Source: DATEPR01 sp036491115 (lineage in GTDB: Bacteria; Actinomycetota; Actinomycetes; Mycobacteriales; Pseudonocardiaceae). From it: 64,000 bases of DNA. The stretch lies in contig DASXCQ010000071.1 of NCBI GenBank assembly GCA_036491115.1, forward strand, positions 61,606 through 125,605, given 5' to 3'. Under the pieces are notes generated by a model that was given only the letters and a program-made list of their open reading frames with translations, ran no database searches and was not told the origin of the DNA. Both the position numbers and the translations under genes were made by a program. Below are positions 63,942-64,000 of the stretch, piece by piece (the stretch's first letter is position 1; each line of letters opens with the position of its first letter).

Positions 63942-64000
63942 AGATCAACTATTGATCAACTGTCGCGGTTGTAACTGCTGGTCAGAATGGGTGCCCCCGG

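Overview
The window is high-GC DNA with short intergenic gaps, frequent GTG starts and many ATGA/GTGA overlaps. The gene content (GlgE pathway, XRE/DUF5753-DUF397 pair, SARP regulator, polyprenyl-phosphate mannosyltransferase, FliL-like protein with a proline-rich cytoplasmic tail, TIR-WD40 protein) points to a filamentous actinomycete, most likely of the Pseudonocardiaceae. This assignment rests on family knowledge and codon style, not on a search. I saw no rRNA, tRNA or CRISPR array.

Region by region. 1-8.6 kb: a GlgE-pathway locus, with a partial glgP divergent from glgE-treS-mak-glgB, which interconverts trehalose, maltose-1-phosphate and branched alpha-glucan. 8.9-16.4 kb: mixed accessory genes (GNAT, epimerase, mannosyltransferase, XRE/DUF397 pair, an alpha/beta hydrolase whose nucleophile Ser is replaced by Thr) and a decayed strip: a frameshifted dprA-like pseudogene, then truncated AhpD-like and VOC gene relics meeting head-on near 15.2 kb. 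16.5-22.4 kb: a divergent signalling pair, a SpoIIE-type phosphatase and a cytoplasmic hybrid histidine kinase with six tandem 92-residue HAMP units. 22.3-30.6 kb: regulator/target pairs (MocR-FAD oxidase, TetR-SnoaL, ArsR-MFS), several with visible operator-like repeats.

30.6-45.8 kb is the most interesting part: an enediyne-type iterative PKS locus. A single operon of about 9 kb runs pksE - hot-dog thioesterase - flavin reductase - Tyr/Asp-rich small ORF - acyl-CoA carboxylase beta - carboxylase epsilon and ends at a strong terminator at 45.74 kb. Four regulators lie just upstream (HxlR-SCP2, SARP, zinc-ribbon OvmZ-like, AraC), beside an opposing operon of three unrecognised small proteins plus an SDR. 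PksE has all expected domains and catalytic residues (KS-AT-ACP-KR-DH-PPTase), but the partners normally seen in the enediyne cassette (unbL, unbV, unbU) and the usual P450, epoxidase and apoprotein genes are absent. The locus is flanked by unrelated genes, so it may be a reduced PksE/thioesterase pathway making a polyene-derived or otherwise non-canonical product.

45.9-59.5 kb: a CPA2 antiporter, then an envelope/polysaccharide block (polytopic membrane protein, FliL-like protein, methyltransferase, dual glycosyltransferase, pyruvyltransferase-like protein, AlgX/SGNH-like protein, secreted beta-helix protein preceded by a LacI-type palindrome). 59.6-64 kb: a TIR-transmembrane-WD40 protein followed by a degraded stretch with frameshifted small ORFs, including a ribbon-helix-helix antitoxin-like gene.
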